Origin: Numida meleagris
Taxonomy: Eukaryota; Chordata; Aves; Galliformes; Numididae
Reading direction: 5' to 3'
NCBI RefSeq assembly: GCF_002078875.1
Contig: NC_034409.1
Coordinates: 105,629,250-105,693,249, forward strand
DNA: 64,000 nucleotides
Shown here: piece after piece, positions 12,029 through 25,502 of the stretch
Layout of the letters: every line of letters starts with the position of its first letter
How positions within the stretch are numbered: the stretch's first letter is position 1
The notes under the pieces: model-generated
Seen by the model: the letters and a program-made list of their open reading frames with translations, nothing else
Database searches by the model: none
What the model was told of the DNA's origin: nothing
Position numbers and translations under genes: made by a program

Positions 12029-15000
12029 TCATCAATCTTTAAAGCAACAAGTTGTTTGGCAAAACAGGTGGCAGATTTGTAAAGTGGCCCACAGCCCAGT
12101 GGGAAGTGAACTGAAGTTGCATGCAACACCTGCTATGACCTTTTGCTAATAGACCAGAATCATAAAGGAGAAGAGTCTTGGGCCAAAACATCTGCCTAAA
12201 ACAAGACAGTGATCCCATTCCAGACAAGCTATCCTATCCTTTCCGTGTTTCCTCTTTGCATCTTTGGCATCACAGGTAGCCCCCACAGTATGAATGTTAT
12301 ATCTTTAAGAATTACTGTGTGTCTATCAGAGTCAGTCATGTGTCTAGAACTAAAGGCTTTGCTTGAATGCAGTAACTGCCCTGGTACTCAGGTTTTTGGC
12401 AACTTTATTCAGAAAACTGTTAGAATAAAAATACCACACTTTTTTTTCCTGCTTTATTCAAAAGATCTCTCCAGTGTTATAATAAGACAGTAATATTTGC
12501 AGCTCTTTTTCCTACTTACTGCTTAGCCAAGACTACAAGATTATATATTGCATTTATACTAAGTTTAATATTTGTTAACTGTGGTGGCTTGATATATTTG
12601 TATATATAATTACATATGCTCATTTTATATACAAACAAGAGCATCTGTGCACAATTATTAGACAATCTCATCCTCAGTCTATGAACAAATTTTAGATAAG
12701 AAAATAATTCAGGCTTTAAAATAGTTTTCTTGAAGGAGTATTATAGACACAGACATAGACAAACTCATCAGAAAAGCGATGAGAAATGTATAGGAAGGAA
12801 TGAAGAAACCTTTACAACTAAGGAATGTATGAATGAATTAAACAGTAGGGATAAAACTGAAAAGGGCATCCGAATTAGCTTCCTTTCCGACAAACCTTTG
12901 TTTTTTTATGAATGCCTAGTGACATTGGGGAAATAACACTTGGATGAGGGCCATGAGCTGAACTTCTGGGTGACCCATCCCTTTCCCATAGTCCACTTTT
13001 GTATTGTGATTATCCACATGCATATGTGTGTGCCTGCATGCGTGGTAAGCAGGTCACTCACTTTATGGTTAGAAAGATTGCAGTTAACTCCCAGTATAAC
13101 GTAAACTATCTCAAAAAAAAGCTGGGAGAAAACAAAAGGGTGTCCACTGGGCATACAACCAGTTAAATCTGGCCAGGGCCCTCAGACCAGCAGCCAGACA
13201 CAGTGATCAGCCCGGAGAAAGGAAGGAGGGACTGTTCACAAGCACCCATGCAGCCCATTCCTACAGTTCAAGGACCCCTGCAGCTGAGGGCCCTCTCGCC
13301 TGCTGCATCACTCTGTGAAGGCTTCAGATGCTCCCCTGTGCTCCCTTTCATACACATTTGAAATTCTGACCTTCTTCTTTAGAGAACGCTTCTCACACTC
13401 AGCACGCACTGAAGTAATTTCCCCGCTTGGTAGCTTCTGCAAAGAAATACTGCTTAAGCCATCTTTATTTATAAGAATGCTTTCATTTACTTCCAAATGT
13501 ATTTGATACATTTGGATATGAAATTTTTGACTGACTTTTCTCCATTACATAAATGAAATGAAAATGCAAATTGCTATTGCTTTTTAAGAAGTCACTACAT
13601 CAAAAGTTCTCTCCGCTTCTGCACAACACTGTAATAGATAAGTCTTTTGCTTACATTAGCTTCCCTTCCTTCTCCACAGCCACCTTTTATTCTGGATCTT
13701 CCATGTATACAGTGAATATATACCTACGTAGTATTTTATGTCTCTCATGTTATTCCCCATTTTACTAGTATATGGAGAATTGCCCAGATGGGTAATCTTT
13801 CTAAATTCAGAATGAACTTTTCAAGTATGCCCACTGAGTATGTAAATTATGGCTTCCTGTCACGATAACCTTTATAGTGTATAGCCTAACATACTTTCCT
13901 ATAATTGTTTATAATGAATATCTTCGTTCATAATTCAGTGCATGCTATTTTAGTCATTTGCCACAAAACATAACTAATGAAATTAATATGGAGTTGAATG
14001 TCACAGCATTAAGACATCTCTACATTTGCAAAGACTAACACATGAAAGTGCTTAGTAAAATAATGACAAAGTTAAGCATGTGCTTAGATTTAAGCAAATT
14101 CAACCTGCTCTGCTGAACCAATATAAAGTAGGATACTGTCATTTTAGCTTAAGCACTGAGTTCTCTCAGAGAGATTGGTATGGTTTATTGAAGTAATTAC
14201 AGTTATTATTAGGTAATGTGATTATAAAGAAAATCACCAACACAAAAATAGAACATTTAAACAATCTTTTTTTAAAAAAATCCTTTTTTTCATTCTTTCT
14301 CTCTCTTTTTTTTTTTTTAAGGAGAACTATCCCATATGGGAAATCTCTAACTTCACTCATGTCTCCGTGACAATGTGTTCTGCCGAATTAGGAATGCAGA
14401 AGAAACAGGTTATGGGACATTTTTAATTGTACACGTGAAGAAGAAAAGGAAAATGTATGTAGCAATATCTGATTTGGCAACAAGAAAAATACTGCACTTT
14501 TTTCCTGTAACAGAATTTTTTCTAAGTTAGCAATTACCAACACTATTGCTCATACTAAAACCATTCCATCCAGTTCTTATATTCACTGTAGTTTTCTATG
14601 ACACCAGCATTAGCTCCAGAAGGACCAAAAAGACCATCTGCTGCCACTGATGAGAAGTGAACTAAGAAAGTCAACTCAAGCGAAGATAGTCTCAAGTCCA
14701 GAACACTGAACTATGCATTCACTACAGCAAGAGAAAACATCAAGATGCTTTCCTTTATACCTCACTAATAAAACAAGGTGTCTAGTAAGCATTATTGTAA
14801 AAAATGAAGCTGTTTGGAGGAAAGCTTAGGCTATGCCAAAGGAAAAGTTCTGAATTTACTTTTTTGTTTGGACTGTACTGAAGAATGACCCCAAAAATAT
14901 CTCCATATACTCTATGTTACACCTTCAAATATACATACAAGAGAGGTATGCAGGCTGTCACTCTTTTATTGTTTCCCCAAACAAACCCATTTCCTACAAG

Positions 15001-16051
15001 CTGCTCCCGTATCTTTTGTGCCATGTCCAGCTTCCCAGAAAAACACCAGGAAAACAAAGTGTGAACTCAAAACAACTCATTTCCAAATAACAATGTACCA
15101 TAACAAAGGAGAGTGAGAGCTGGAAGGGGAAGGGCTGGAGAGAGGAGGGAGAGAGAAAAGCTGTTCTGATGCTGCCAAGTGACTTGAAGAAAAAAGGAAG
15201 GAGGAACTTTTAAAAGTCTCAGAGGGGAAGAGTTGTGTAACTGTAAATATGCAATAGGCAGGTTGCCAACTATTTCAAAGGATTTGAGGTTTCAAAATCA
15301 TCCAGAAGGCTAACTGATTTGCACTCTGGGTTTTGAGCTTCCAGGAACACCTTTATACGTCTGAGAGCCAGAAACTACCATCTCCTTTTATAGACTACTC
15401 AAGCCATACTTGGTCATACTTTCAAGCTGAATCAGTAAGGAATGTAAACAGACACCATTTATGCTTCCCTGCAATCTAATAAAAAAGAAAGCACGGACTA
15501 AATAAAGCAAAACAATACATGTCGGTCTACAAGAAGAGAAAACCAGAAGATCATGTTGATTTAGTTCCTGGCTGACCTGAGAAATCTTCAAAGTTCCTGG
15601 TATTCAGTAAACCAAGAAAACCCCTACATTAAACTCCCACAGGTACAATACCTATCACTCATCGACACACACATGATAAAAGTCAATGATAAATGTCACT
15701 GTGACATTTTAAAATCCTGGTTCAATATATGGTTTGTCAGCAGAAAGACGGAAAAAAAAGTAAGGAAGGAATTATTTTAGTCTTGTTGTTCATGAAAATT
15801 ATGCTAGAAAGAAAATATCGTAGAATCAGCAGAAGAAGAACTGGAAGAAGAACTGTAGAAGAACTGGATCACATTTTTCCAAATCATGAATCTGACTAGT
15901 TCTCAAATCTTTGGGTAGAGACACACTGCTTTTTCAGGGGGAAAAAAAAAATGTGGTTCCTTTCTTTCTTCTTTCAATAAAAGATGCAGAAACATAGGGC
16001 TTCCAATCACCTACAGTCCATAACATTACCATGTCTCAGCAAGACCTTATC

Positions 16052-16288
16052 ACAGATAGGACAAGGAGGAGAGATTTAGACGAGATGTCAGAAGGAAGTT
16101 TTTCACTGAGAGGGCAGTGAGGTGCTGGCACAGGCTGCCCAGAGAAGCTGTGGTGCCCCATCCCTGGAGGCGCTCAAGGCCAGGTTGGATGGGGCCCTGG
16201 GCAGCCTGAGCTGGTGGGGGGCAGCTTTGCCCATGGCAGGGGACTAGATGATCTTTGAGGTCCCCTCCAATTTCTATGATTCTATAAT
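16052..16288 (+). mobile_element. CR1 LINE 3' end
   Basis: It reads GATAGGACAAGGAGG, then GCTGCCCAGAGAAGCTGTGG and GGTTGGATGGGGCCCTGGGC, ending TCTATGATTCTATAATAA. This is the classic CR1 C-terminal and 3'-UTR text, truncated at the 5' side. It is antisense to ERG. Confidence 0.95.
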
Positions 16289-18775
16289 AAATGTACTCCA
16301 CAAAGAATAAGATATAGAGCAAGACTTATACCACAGTGTGCTGACTTCCTACTGTGGACTTTTAAACTTCCATGGTACTGGAGCAAAAAAGATATTTCAA
16401 ATGCCTCAATAGTATTTACTATTGTGCAGTTATGCAGGACTAGATGCAACACAGAAAGGGAAAATATTTGCAACTAACGGGAAGGACTCAGATACAAAAC
16501 ACAAGTTAAGTGCATAGTGAGACCAATGTGACAGTCACAGTTGTGCCAAAGGTTATTTCTCAATCTGAATGTAATACACAGCAGATAATAAAGAAATGAA
16601 AAGATGTTTTCCAACGCTGGCAAAAAAAAAAATTAAAAAAAAATGAGTGGTAGTGAAAAGACTAAGGAAGAGGGAAGGCAGAGCAAAGAGCGCTTAAGCA
16701 CAAATTGGATCAAATCCAGCTAAAACCATAGACATGACTCATCCCTATCCTGGCTCCTTCTGCAGCTGCTTTGTCTCCCTATCTTTGTAAACATCAAGGT
16801 GGCAACGGGTACCTGGAGGGACCCCTCCTGTTTTAGATGCCCCTGAGCTGCCTAGGACCATGTCTGGACCTCATTAAGTGGAGAACATGCTGGAGCAAAT
16901 GCAGTGTGTGGTATTCACGGTGCCCCTTGCACTCTCCTCTCAGCCCCAGTCCCTCTCATCTATAGCTTCCCATTCAGGGTGAGAGGAAATATCCCTGCAT
17001 GCTCATCATGAAGCAAATTCCCTAATGCAGCACATCCCACTAAAGAGAGGACAGCTCTCACCCATCATGCAGAGAATCTTCCTTTCCTTTTGCAACATTG
17101 AGGCTTGGCTTTTGATAATGTCAGGACCTGCCAACAGCTGAGGTTAGCCAAAGGCAACAGCTAGTCAATAAAAGCACTTAATATGAGAGCAAGAAGGTGG
17201 GCTTTTTATGCCTTATTTTCCCTCTGAGAGCCTGAAGACTGGACTTTGACCAAGGAAAGTCTTACAGTTTTTTTTTTCATACATCACTCAGTTCACCTGG
17301 AACACATCCAGTTAATTAGGCTTTTGTAGTTGTAGGTGCTCAGAACATTTGCAAGCCAGGTTACTAATTATGATGCTCATGTACACTTAGATGCCCAGCC
17401 TCACATATCCATGTTTGATCTATGCAGATGTCCAAAGCACAGATTTCTTCAGACTGTAATTCTTCAGCTAGCCAAATACAAAGTGATTGCTGAGGATTTT
17501 TAACATGGACTTTAAACTGCTCGTTGTGAACTAATTTTGCTTCATCGGAGATTATAAAAATAGATACTTGATTTTAGTAAGAGAACAGTGGTTCCTCTGA
17601 CTAAGTTTTCTGAACTCTTTTCTTATGAGATTCTTTCAGCAAGGCTGAAATCTAAAACAGAACTTTATAGACCATCTCTTTTGTAAGAATATGGAAAACA
17701 GATCCAAGGCTTCAGCAAGATTTTTGCTTCCTCATGTTGAGTATTTCATCACTGACAAGGCATGTTTTAAAGTTGTTTATTACCCTCTGAAGCTTTGGAT
17801 TTCAGTCACAACTATGGAGAAAATGTTTGCTAGAATCATTTTACATTCCTACAACATTTTGTATTACACTCTTCTCTGCAAATGGTGTTCCTACATTGAG
17901 TACACTAAGTATTACATTTTTTTACACAGAAAAATTATCTTTAAAATCAATAATTTACAAATCCAGTTCTTATATTATGAAGATTTCAAGGTTCAGAGCT
18001 CCTGATTGTGTATTTCTAGTACAGTCCTTGAGGATATTTTCCTAGCTCTCACAGTACTTACTAGGCGGTAGTGAGATCATCAATTCTTGTAAAGCAAACA
18101 ATGTTAGTCATTTCAAAACTCAATAGTTCAAAATTTTGCATTCCACGCTGATCTCTTACATGAGCATCCTATTGATATTAATGGAACTATGTGTAAATAA
18201 GAGTTAGTAGCCTGATACCAGTTCAATGGGAAATAGAAAAACTCTGAAAATCACAGGATGGGAACCTGTTTTTTTCAGGTCACACAGAAATTTTCAAAGA
18301 TGTATGGATATAACAGAAAAAGACTCCTCTCTAGTGTTCTGCTCTTATCATTAGCCACCAGATCACGTGTGTACAGAACTTGCTCTGATTCATCCCTGCT
18401 CAATAACTCTCTGTTCCCACTGGCCTTACAACATGGGAATTAACACAGACAATACATCCTGTACTTAGCCAGCAGCACAGAGTAATTATCAGACTGCTGA
18501 TCATGCACATAGAACAGTACTGGACTATGTGGGTTTTGTTTGTTTGTTTTTCTTCTATGTTTTCTTAATTCTGATGGAAAGATTTTTCGTATATAAACCA
18601 TTCTTAAAAGCATTTCATCAAGACCTAAATATACAGTGAGACAAACTGTTTCTGGTGGAAAGGAGTGTAGGATAATTGTGTGAAGATGTAGGAGACAGTG
18701 TGAAACCAACTCTGTCCCTTGGAAATGTGTTTAGAACTTGAGAGCAATTGAGGGTTACATAAAGCAGAGAAAACA

Positions 18776-18824
18776 GATTGATGACCTTAGAGTTCTTTTC
18801 CAAGATAAATGATTCTATGATTTC
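18776..18824 (+). mobile_element. CR1 LINE, very short 3' tail
   Basis: Only the last ~50 bp remain: TTGATGACCTTAGAGTTC, then AAATGATTCTATGATTTC. The tail octamer is clear; the rest is diverged. Confidence 0.7.
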
Positions 18825-20046
18825 ATGTAGAGATGAAACATTCATCTCTTAGCAGGGTGGGTTTTTTGGAGCAATGTATAAATCTAACTTTAAAACATTA
18901 TTCATTTTAGCTAAGAGATACCTTTTGACATTTGATTAGCAAAACCACAGGCTGTAGAATGCTTATAAAGTGAATTAAAAAGGAAAACTAAAAGAGAAAG
19001 GAGAAAAAATTCGATGTTGAAGATCAGAGACCTGGACATTTCTCTTGCAAGCTTCTGCACTAAAATTCTTCCATCATTCAAAAGAAGGTAGAATTAGCAT
19101 TCGGTATTTAGCCAACACATTGCGTAAAGACTCAAATAGAATGGATAGATATTAAACATCCATGCTACAGCAAACACAGAAGATATAACTTAGGAAATCA
19201 CACTGTTTGACTGAACACATTTTTCATGCCAGCTCTGCTTGGGTATTTTAGTGACAGGACAGGGAATCACAGTGCAGTTTTTTCTGAGCCAACTGAGATT
19301 GCAAATAGTCTTCTGTGAATCTTTGAAGTGTTATGCTAAGCCTTTTGCTAAACTACATATAATAAAGAGAATGCATTCACATGTACGAACTGAGGACTCC
19401 TTCTTGTGTATTTCCACAGAGGCATCGCTTCCCTAGGACAGCCAGGTGACTCGCTCTGCCATTTGCTAGGCATAAGACACTCTGTAACAGGTAGGGAAGT
19501 GCTCGTCTTCATCTTGACACAACTTTCCTGGAAAGGACAGCATTTTCACAGTGCAGAGGTGGTGGTGACTTTATTTTTCTTTCCTCCTAGCGTCCTCTAT
19601 ATGCTAAACCAACTGATAGTTCCAAGAAATTTGACAGTTTATCTTCCATAGGATACTTCAGGACTGAAAGTACATCCTTGGCAGATTTTCTTTTCCTGCC
19701 TTCTATTGTGTTTTTATGAGCACTGATCTCCACTCATTATTATTGTTGCAGTTGCTTATGCAGTCATTTGTAAATTACTTTGGATGAAAGTGCACTGTTT
19801 GGGCTTCTGCTGAGCATTCATTTTTAGTGCCGTTATCAAACTTAGAAGTTCCTTTTCAGCATCATCCCAATCCCATTTGGTTTATCTTATCTAACTAAGA
19901 TTTTAAGAGTTAACTCTGAGTATTCATCAAGCTTCCTTTTAAACAGCAGTAGTTGCCAAATTTCACGATCTTACGAAACCTTAGGTTCATTTGAACCTAA
20001 ATTTTGGAGTCAGCTTGTAAAACTGTTAGTTTTCAATTCAGAATTA

Positions 20047-20094
20047 AGTAAAATGAAATGAAATGAAATAAAAACAATAAAATAAAATAAAATA
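20047..20094 (+). repeat. (AAATG)n/(AAATA)n pentanucleotide repeat
   Basis: AAATG repeated three times passes into AAATA repeats, a compound pentamer microsatellite of about 48 bp. Confidence 0.9.
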
Positions 20095-22791
20095 GTAGCC
20101 TGATGGTTTGAGAAGAAAAACTTTTTAAAAATGTGAATATTGAAGTTAAAAAACAGATATGAAAGTGAAAAATGTAACATACATTATTCCCTGAAATGTC
20201 ATGATTTTAAGCTGATGTCATCATCTCTTGCATTCTGAATTCTGAATATCTTATACTGCCAAAAATGGTAAATTCCTTATCGTTACCTTAACTTGAACAT
20301 TGTGTATCACTGCTCTCTACTTTCACTTTTAAACTTTCATGTAGAACCCTCTGCAACATTTTTCCTGGTCTTACTGAGACTTATGAATTTCTTGGAGTCC
20401 TCCTCTTTTCACAAAGAAGAGGAACAGCAGAGCAGTCAGAAAGAATAGGAAAACAATGCCTTGGGTTTCACAGGCACCCCACTTAATGATGACCATTCTC
20501 AAGCAATCTACCAGCCCCTTTAATCAGTCTTCTCCAGTGTCATAAAAGCCTTCAAGTTCCATAAACTGAAATATTTGGAGGGAAAATTGTCACTGATATA
20601 GAGAGATACATTATATCTACCTGTGATATTACAAACATTAGGCATTTTCTCACTTAAAAAACGGGCTGAAGGTTTTGCCAATTATAACACAGAAAATGTA
20701 TTTATCTAATAGGCTTGACTGTCAGTTTTAAGTAATTACAGCTTCAAGAATAAGACTTTATTTTACTTATTATTTTAGGTATTGGACATCTGATGGTAAG
20801 AATCTATCTGGATACTAGTTTAGAAACTAGAAACATGGTAAGAACTGTGTTCTGCTCATCACATTTTTAATTAAAAAATACACCATAAAGTTCCAGGTTA
20901 TCCAGAGTTCATCTGCATTTAAACCTTAGACAGAAGTTCTGGCTTTGCTTGAGATCTACCTCTGCTCACAAGGCCAGGTCAACACCTATGTGGTAGTAAC
21001 AGTATGCATAGGCTCCTTAAGAAAGGGTAAGCAGTGCCCAGATGGTACATGTGGTTCTGCAGGGTCTCTACCCTGTGCTGAGTTTAGCTCTGTCACACAA
21101 AAGCATTTGAAGTTTTCAAGTTGTGGCCCAGAAATACAGAGTATTTAAAAGCAATGCACTTTGGATCTGCCTTCTGGCTTTTAAGCCCTTAGGGTAGAAT
21201 CTTTAGTGCCAGAGAGTCTTTTGTAAATGGAAATGGAAACTGAGTTCTTCAAGCGTAAGAAACTGGCCTTTAAGAAAACCACTAAGTATCACAAGACTCC
21301 TGATAAAAATTGTGAGAGTTGGCAAGAGTTGCATCCTCTGAGAGGCAGCTAAGACTTACAGAGGTCAGGGCCAAACAAAACCTCTAGGAAAGAGGAAAAC
21401 TGAAGCCTATGAAGACTCAGAAGAGAAGTACACTTGGGACTGAACCTACTCTGGACTGGATACTAAAAGGTCAGATTCAGTATGTGATGCAGGCGGGAAA
21501 AATAAGTGAATCTGAGGACAGCTCAGACGTAATATTCATGCTAATTGGAAAGGATCTGGCACTGTTATGGAGAAAGAATTCATTCAGAATAACTTAAAAT
21601 TCAATAGTTAACACATAATTATATAGATCATGCTATACTTCAAAATATTTTAAACATCCATTCAAATACATTAAAAACGTCATTGTAGTTGTCAAATCCT
21701 CAACATGCAGTGTTAGTGGCTTTTTTTTTATCTGAAAGTGTGTCACTGATGTTTGTGCAAATAAAAATCCAATGTAAAACTGCCAAAAGAAAGTTCTGAA
21801 GAGTTTAAAAAGGACAAGAGTTATTAATCTGCAAGACAAGAACGGCCTCCGTTTCAGTATAATAAAGGTGGGAAGGAAAATATGGGAGAGGATTTGGAAA
21901 ACCTCAGCTTTGTAGCATCTCAACTGTTTAAGTTTACAAGTTGGGAGTAAGGTGAGAGGAAGAAGAGTACAGCAAAGCCTCTTTGTCTAAATTCATCTCT
22001 TGTGTGAAGGTCTTTCTTCAGCTTTCAATTATATTATTTTAGTAACCAAAGTCTTTTTCTAGGAAAGAAGTTCTCAACACTTCCAATTTTTCCTTTTTTA
22101 CTTCTAGAAAAACAGTACTGACTAAGTAGATATTGCTGTTTGTTTGTTTTCCCCACACAGGTAACTGAAAGAAGGTAACTGGCACAAGGGCACTTCTAAA
22201 TCATGAGGAAGTAGTTCATCTTCAAAAATTCTTTCAATACTTTTTGATGCTCTACAAGATTGGAAGTACTGGGAACTCTTGAGTGGTTCAGCACCTTGCA
22301 AAATGAAGAGCCTTATTTGGGGGTCTAAGCAGAGATTTAACAACCTAACCCAAGGGACCTTTTCTTGGAAAATTTCAACCTGGTCCATTTAAAGACTTTC
22401 TACTAAACTTGCCTCCTCTGGCAGAAAGAAGCAGTTGGGATTGTAAAGATTTACTTTCCACTTTTCCTATCTTATTAGGACCAGTAATAGAATCCACTTG
22501 AATTTCTTTGGCTCTGAATTTGCACTGTTGAACAGTTTATGCAGCTGATTTCCAGAGGTTAAATTCCTGTATACCATTCATTTCAGCTCTATAACTGCAG
22601 CGAGTACATTTCCTTAAAACCTGTGAATTCTAAATCAAGGGAAAATTTATTTTTAATCTCATTAATGTTAAATATATATATACAGAAATTCAACAGTAAA
22701 GTCATTAGACTATTTCTATTATTAAAATAATTAAGAAATTGTCAGTTTTGTAAATAGAATGTACCTTTATGACAAAAGAATTATTTTTATG

Positions 22792-23361
22792 TACAAGAGC
22801 TGCTCCGAAAGTAATGCCTCCTATTTTATCATGTTGGCTCATGACATCAGAGGTGGATGTTTGTGGTATGTACAGTAATAGAGGTTGAACCCTCCTGCCA
22901 ATATCCCATTACATTTTGTTGCCATGTGACAGATGGTAGCAGAGGGGCAGTCTAAAAAAAAGGTGTTAGACATGGAAGTGCATATGAAGTAAAGGTATGT
23001 CACTAAATTCCTCCATGCAGAGAAAACAGCACCAATTGACATTCATCGGCACTTGCTGAATGTTGCTGGTGACCAAGGAGTAGATGTGAGCACAGTGAGG
23101 TGGTGTGTGGTGCATTTCAGCAGTGGTGACAACAACGTGAAAGACAAGCCACATTCTGGACAACCACGAAGAGCTGTCACACCACAAAATGAAGAGCATC
23201 TCAGTCAGCTGATCCATGTGAATTGGCTAATGGTGGTGACTATGCTGAAAAGTAGTATTTTTAGCTGAAAATTTGCTCTATTAAACAGTGACATTGTTCT
23301 CTTTGTATCTGTTATAGTTTCCATGGAAATATGACACGCTACAGGCAGAGCTACCTATGTA
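22792..23361 (+). mobile_element. Galluhop-like mariner, internally deleted copy
   Basis: The 5' end has the mariner TIR text GCTCCGAAAGTAATGCCTCC after a TA, followed by the untranslated leader and the transposase N-terminus. Near 23225 the match jumps from the early coding region to the last codons (GGTGGTGACTATGCTGAAAA), removing most of the transposase including the catalytic core. The 3' TIR is badly diverged and ends at a TA (23360-23361). It resembles the short non-autonomous derivatives known from mariner families, and it lies in the same intron and orientation as the copy at 10470-11532. Confidence 0.92.
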
Positions 23362-23885
23362 TTTTGACCCTCTTGTTCAGAAGAAATAACATGATTTTCT
23401 GATGTCTCCCTGTACATAAGGCTCATTAGTATTTAACCTCTCTGACTGTACATGCTGCAGACACCTCTGTCCTAATGTTCTATCTAATTTGTTCAATAAA
23501 AAGTGAGTGGGGTCCATCACATCTCCACTGCAGAGCCCTGGATGATGAAGCAGGTATGCATGTTTTTAATCTAAAGTGTCTCTGGAACAGCTCCAATGCT
23601 TTCAGTTTGGCATGCATCTTTATTGTCTAATGGATCACATCTATAATGACCATTATATATGAATGCTGTGCTGCCCGCAACCCTTTACAGGGCCTAATCC
23701 AAAGCTTAGTGAAATCAGTGGGAGAGACTCTGTGCCTTAAACAGACAGGACCGTGCTGACCCAAAGCCAGGACAGGAAACTCTGAGGAAACATAAGAGCT
23801 ACCCTTTTTGTTGCCTTGAGTACTTGTTTAGTGTTTTGGAATTTACTGACTAAAGCTGCATGGAAGAAACTTGGCAGTCAGAGAC

Positions 23886-24015
23886 ATTTGCCAAGTTGTG
23901 TTATTTTGGTTGTATCAGAACTCCCGAAAATAGACCCAAAACTCTAGTGATACATTCGTCTTCATGCCATAGCCTCCTTGAACTATCTAAACCCAATTAC
24001 TCAGGATGCCCTTGG
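23886..24015 (+). repeat. Inverted duplication, arm A (130 bp)
   Basis: It starts ATTTGCCAAG and ends GGATGCCCTTGG. The reverse complement of 25373-25502 matches it over all 130 bases with 5 substitutions and no gaps (about 96%). The flanks do not match. It is not CR1, mariner or LTR text, and I know of no family it belongs to. The spacer is 1,357 bp. Confidence 0.95.
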
Positions 24016-24439
24016 GCTCACAGACCTGCTGCAGTCCTGGTTAGTAAGCCAATAGTTTGTTAAGAACATTTATATTCACTTTACATCCATCTTACACCTC
24101 TGCAGCCCACTGTATATAGTGGATCCAGTTCTGGTTTACTCCAGCTTAGAGAAAAATAGATACTCAACAGGTTTAATGTAGAGTCCAAAAACAAAAAAAA
24201 AGAAGTTTGAATTTCTTCAAGTGGCTACCATGTTAAATTTCCTCCTGCTGAAACAAACGTTAACTGAGCTGATTGCATCTATCAATTAATTGAGCAGACA
24301 TAACCACAGACCTGGGTTCCACATCTCAGAAGTGGCTATTTTGTTGACTATAACTTTCAACAGGAATACATTTTTGGAACTTAAGAAATATCATATTTAG
24401 AGTAAAGCAGACACGAAAAAGGAAGACTACAGATGATTC

Positions 24440-25050
24440 AGCTGGAATTTGTGTTCATTAAGAGGGTTAATACAAATGTTCCTGATTGTTTCTGTTGTTT
24501 ATGAATCTCGACCTTCAGAACAGCACTGAAATGTGCTGTCTCCTAAAGATGTTCCCTACCGATATGACACACACTTTGTATTGTTTCACTGCACACAAGC
24601 ATTAATATCCCAGAGGTAACCCACCCTGCTTTTAACGGCTGGTGACAGGTCCAATGGCTGAGCAAAAATCAGTTGAAGGAAAGGGAAGTCTTGTCGGAAA
24701 TGAGATTAATCTTGTAACGAGTGTTCAGCCCTGATAACCCATCTGTGCAGAGAACTGCTTTAACTGGAGAGCAATTAACCTTCACCTGACAAGCTCTGTC
24801 CAACCGTTATAAACAACATTAAAGGCACAGGATCCCCCTCTTCTTTCCCCCTTTATGTAGACTAAACAATCAGATTCTGAATTCCATGAAAACGGTACAT
24901 GCAACTGTGCCTTGATGACAAATCACAGGAAAATTTTTTACAAGGTAATGGCTGCATGGAAACCATGCGAAAAATGTGTCTGGCCATCACATTAGTGAGT
25001 TGATTTGATTAGTAAAAAATGAGAACTTTCCAAGGGAATACCTTATGTAT
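24440..25050. promoter_or_regulatory. Candidate intronic enhancer, MYB/MEIS/ETS/GATA/E-box motifs
   Basis: This non-repetitive block in the long ERG intron contains TTAACGG (MYB-like, about 24632), TGACAG (MEIS-like, 24643-24648), two GGAA/GGGAAG words (about 24678-24688), CGGAAAT (ETS core 24696-24699), GATAA (24733-24737) and CATCTG (24740-24745). The last two are only 2 bp apart. ETS, GATA and E-box motifs together are the known signature of blood-stem and endothelial enhancers, including those that control ERG in mammals. That this block is such an enhancer is inference. Confidence 0.42.
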
Positions 25051-25372
25051 GAGGGAAGCTGATGTGAATATGCCAAAGACTAACAATAATAAAAATGCAT
25101 GCAAGTAGATAAGAGCTGGCTAATCACGTACTAGGGACATTCCTTTCAGGATGGAGCATGTGCTTCCCCAGCACTGCTGTGAACCTGCAGCCAAGGGGCA
25201 ACTTCCTAGAGGTTCTTCACCCATGGCCTCACAGAAATTGCTTATCAACACTAAGTTCTACTGGAAGAACCCATCTTCAGGAACCAGGCTTTTGGGTCAG
25301 GTCCCAACAAGACCAGCTCTCATGTCCAAAAGCCAGTGTTCGAAGCAACACCTTCACTGGTTGGCTGCCAGT

Positions 25373-25502
25373 CCAAGGGCATCCTGAGTAATTGGGTGTA
25401 GATAGTTGAAGGAGGCTATGGCGTGAAGACAAATGTATCACTAGAGTTTTGGGTCTATTTTCGGGAGTTCTGATACAACCAAAATAACATAACTTGGCAA
25501 AT
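25373..25502 (-). repeat. Inverted duplication, arm B (130 bp)
   Basis: This is the reverse-complement partner of 23886-24015 (125 of 130 identical, no indels). It starts CCAAGGGCATCC and ends CTTGGCAAAT. Which arm is the original cannot be told from the sequence alone. Confidence 0.95.

Noticed and set aside
15820..15866. CR1-like tail (GTAGAATCAGCAG)
   Set aside because: It shares only a few bases with the CR1 tail and continues as an AGAAGAACTG purine repeat, not CR1.
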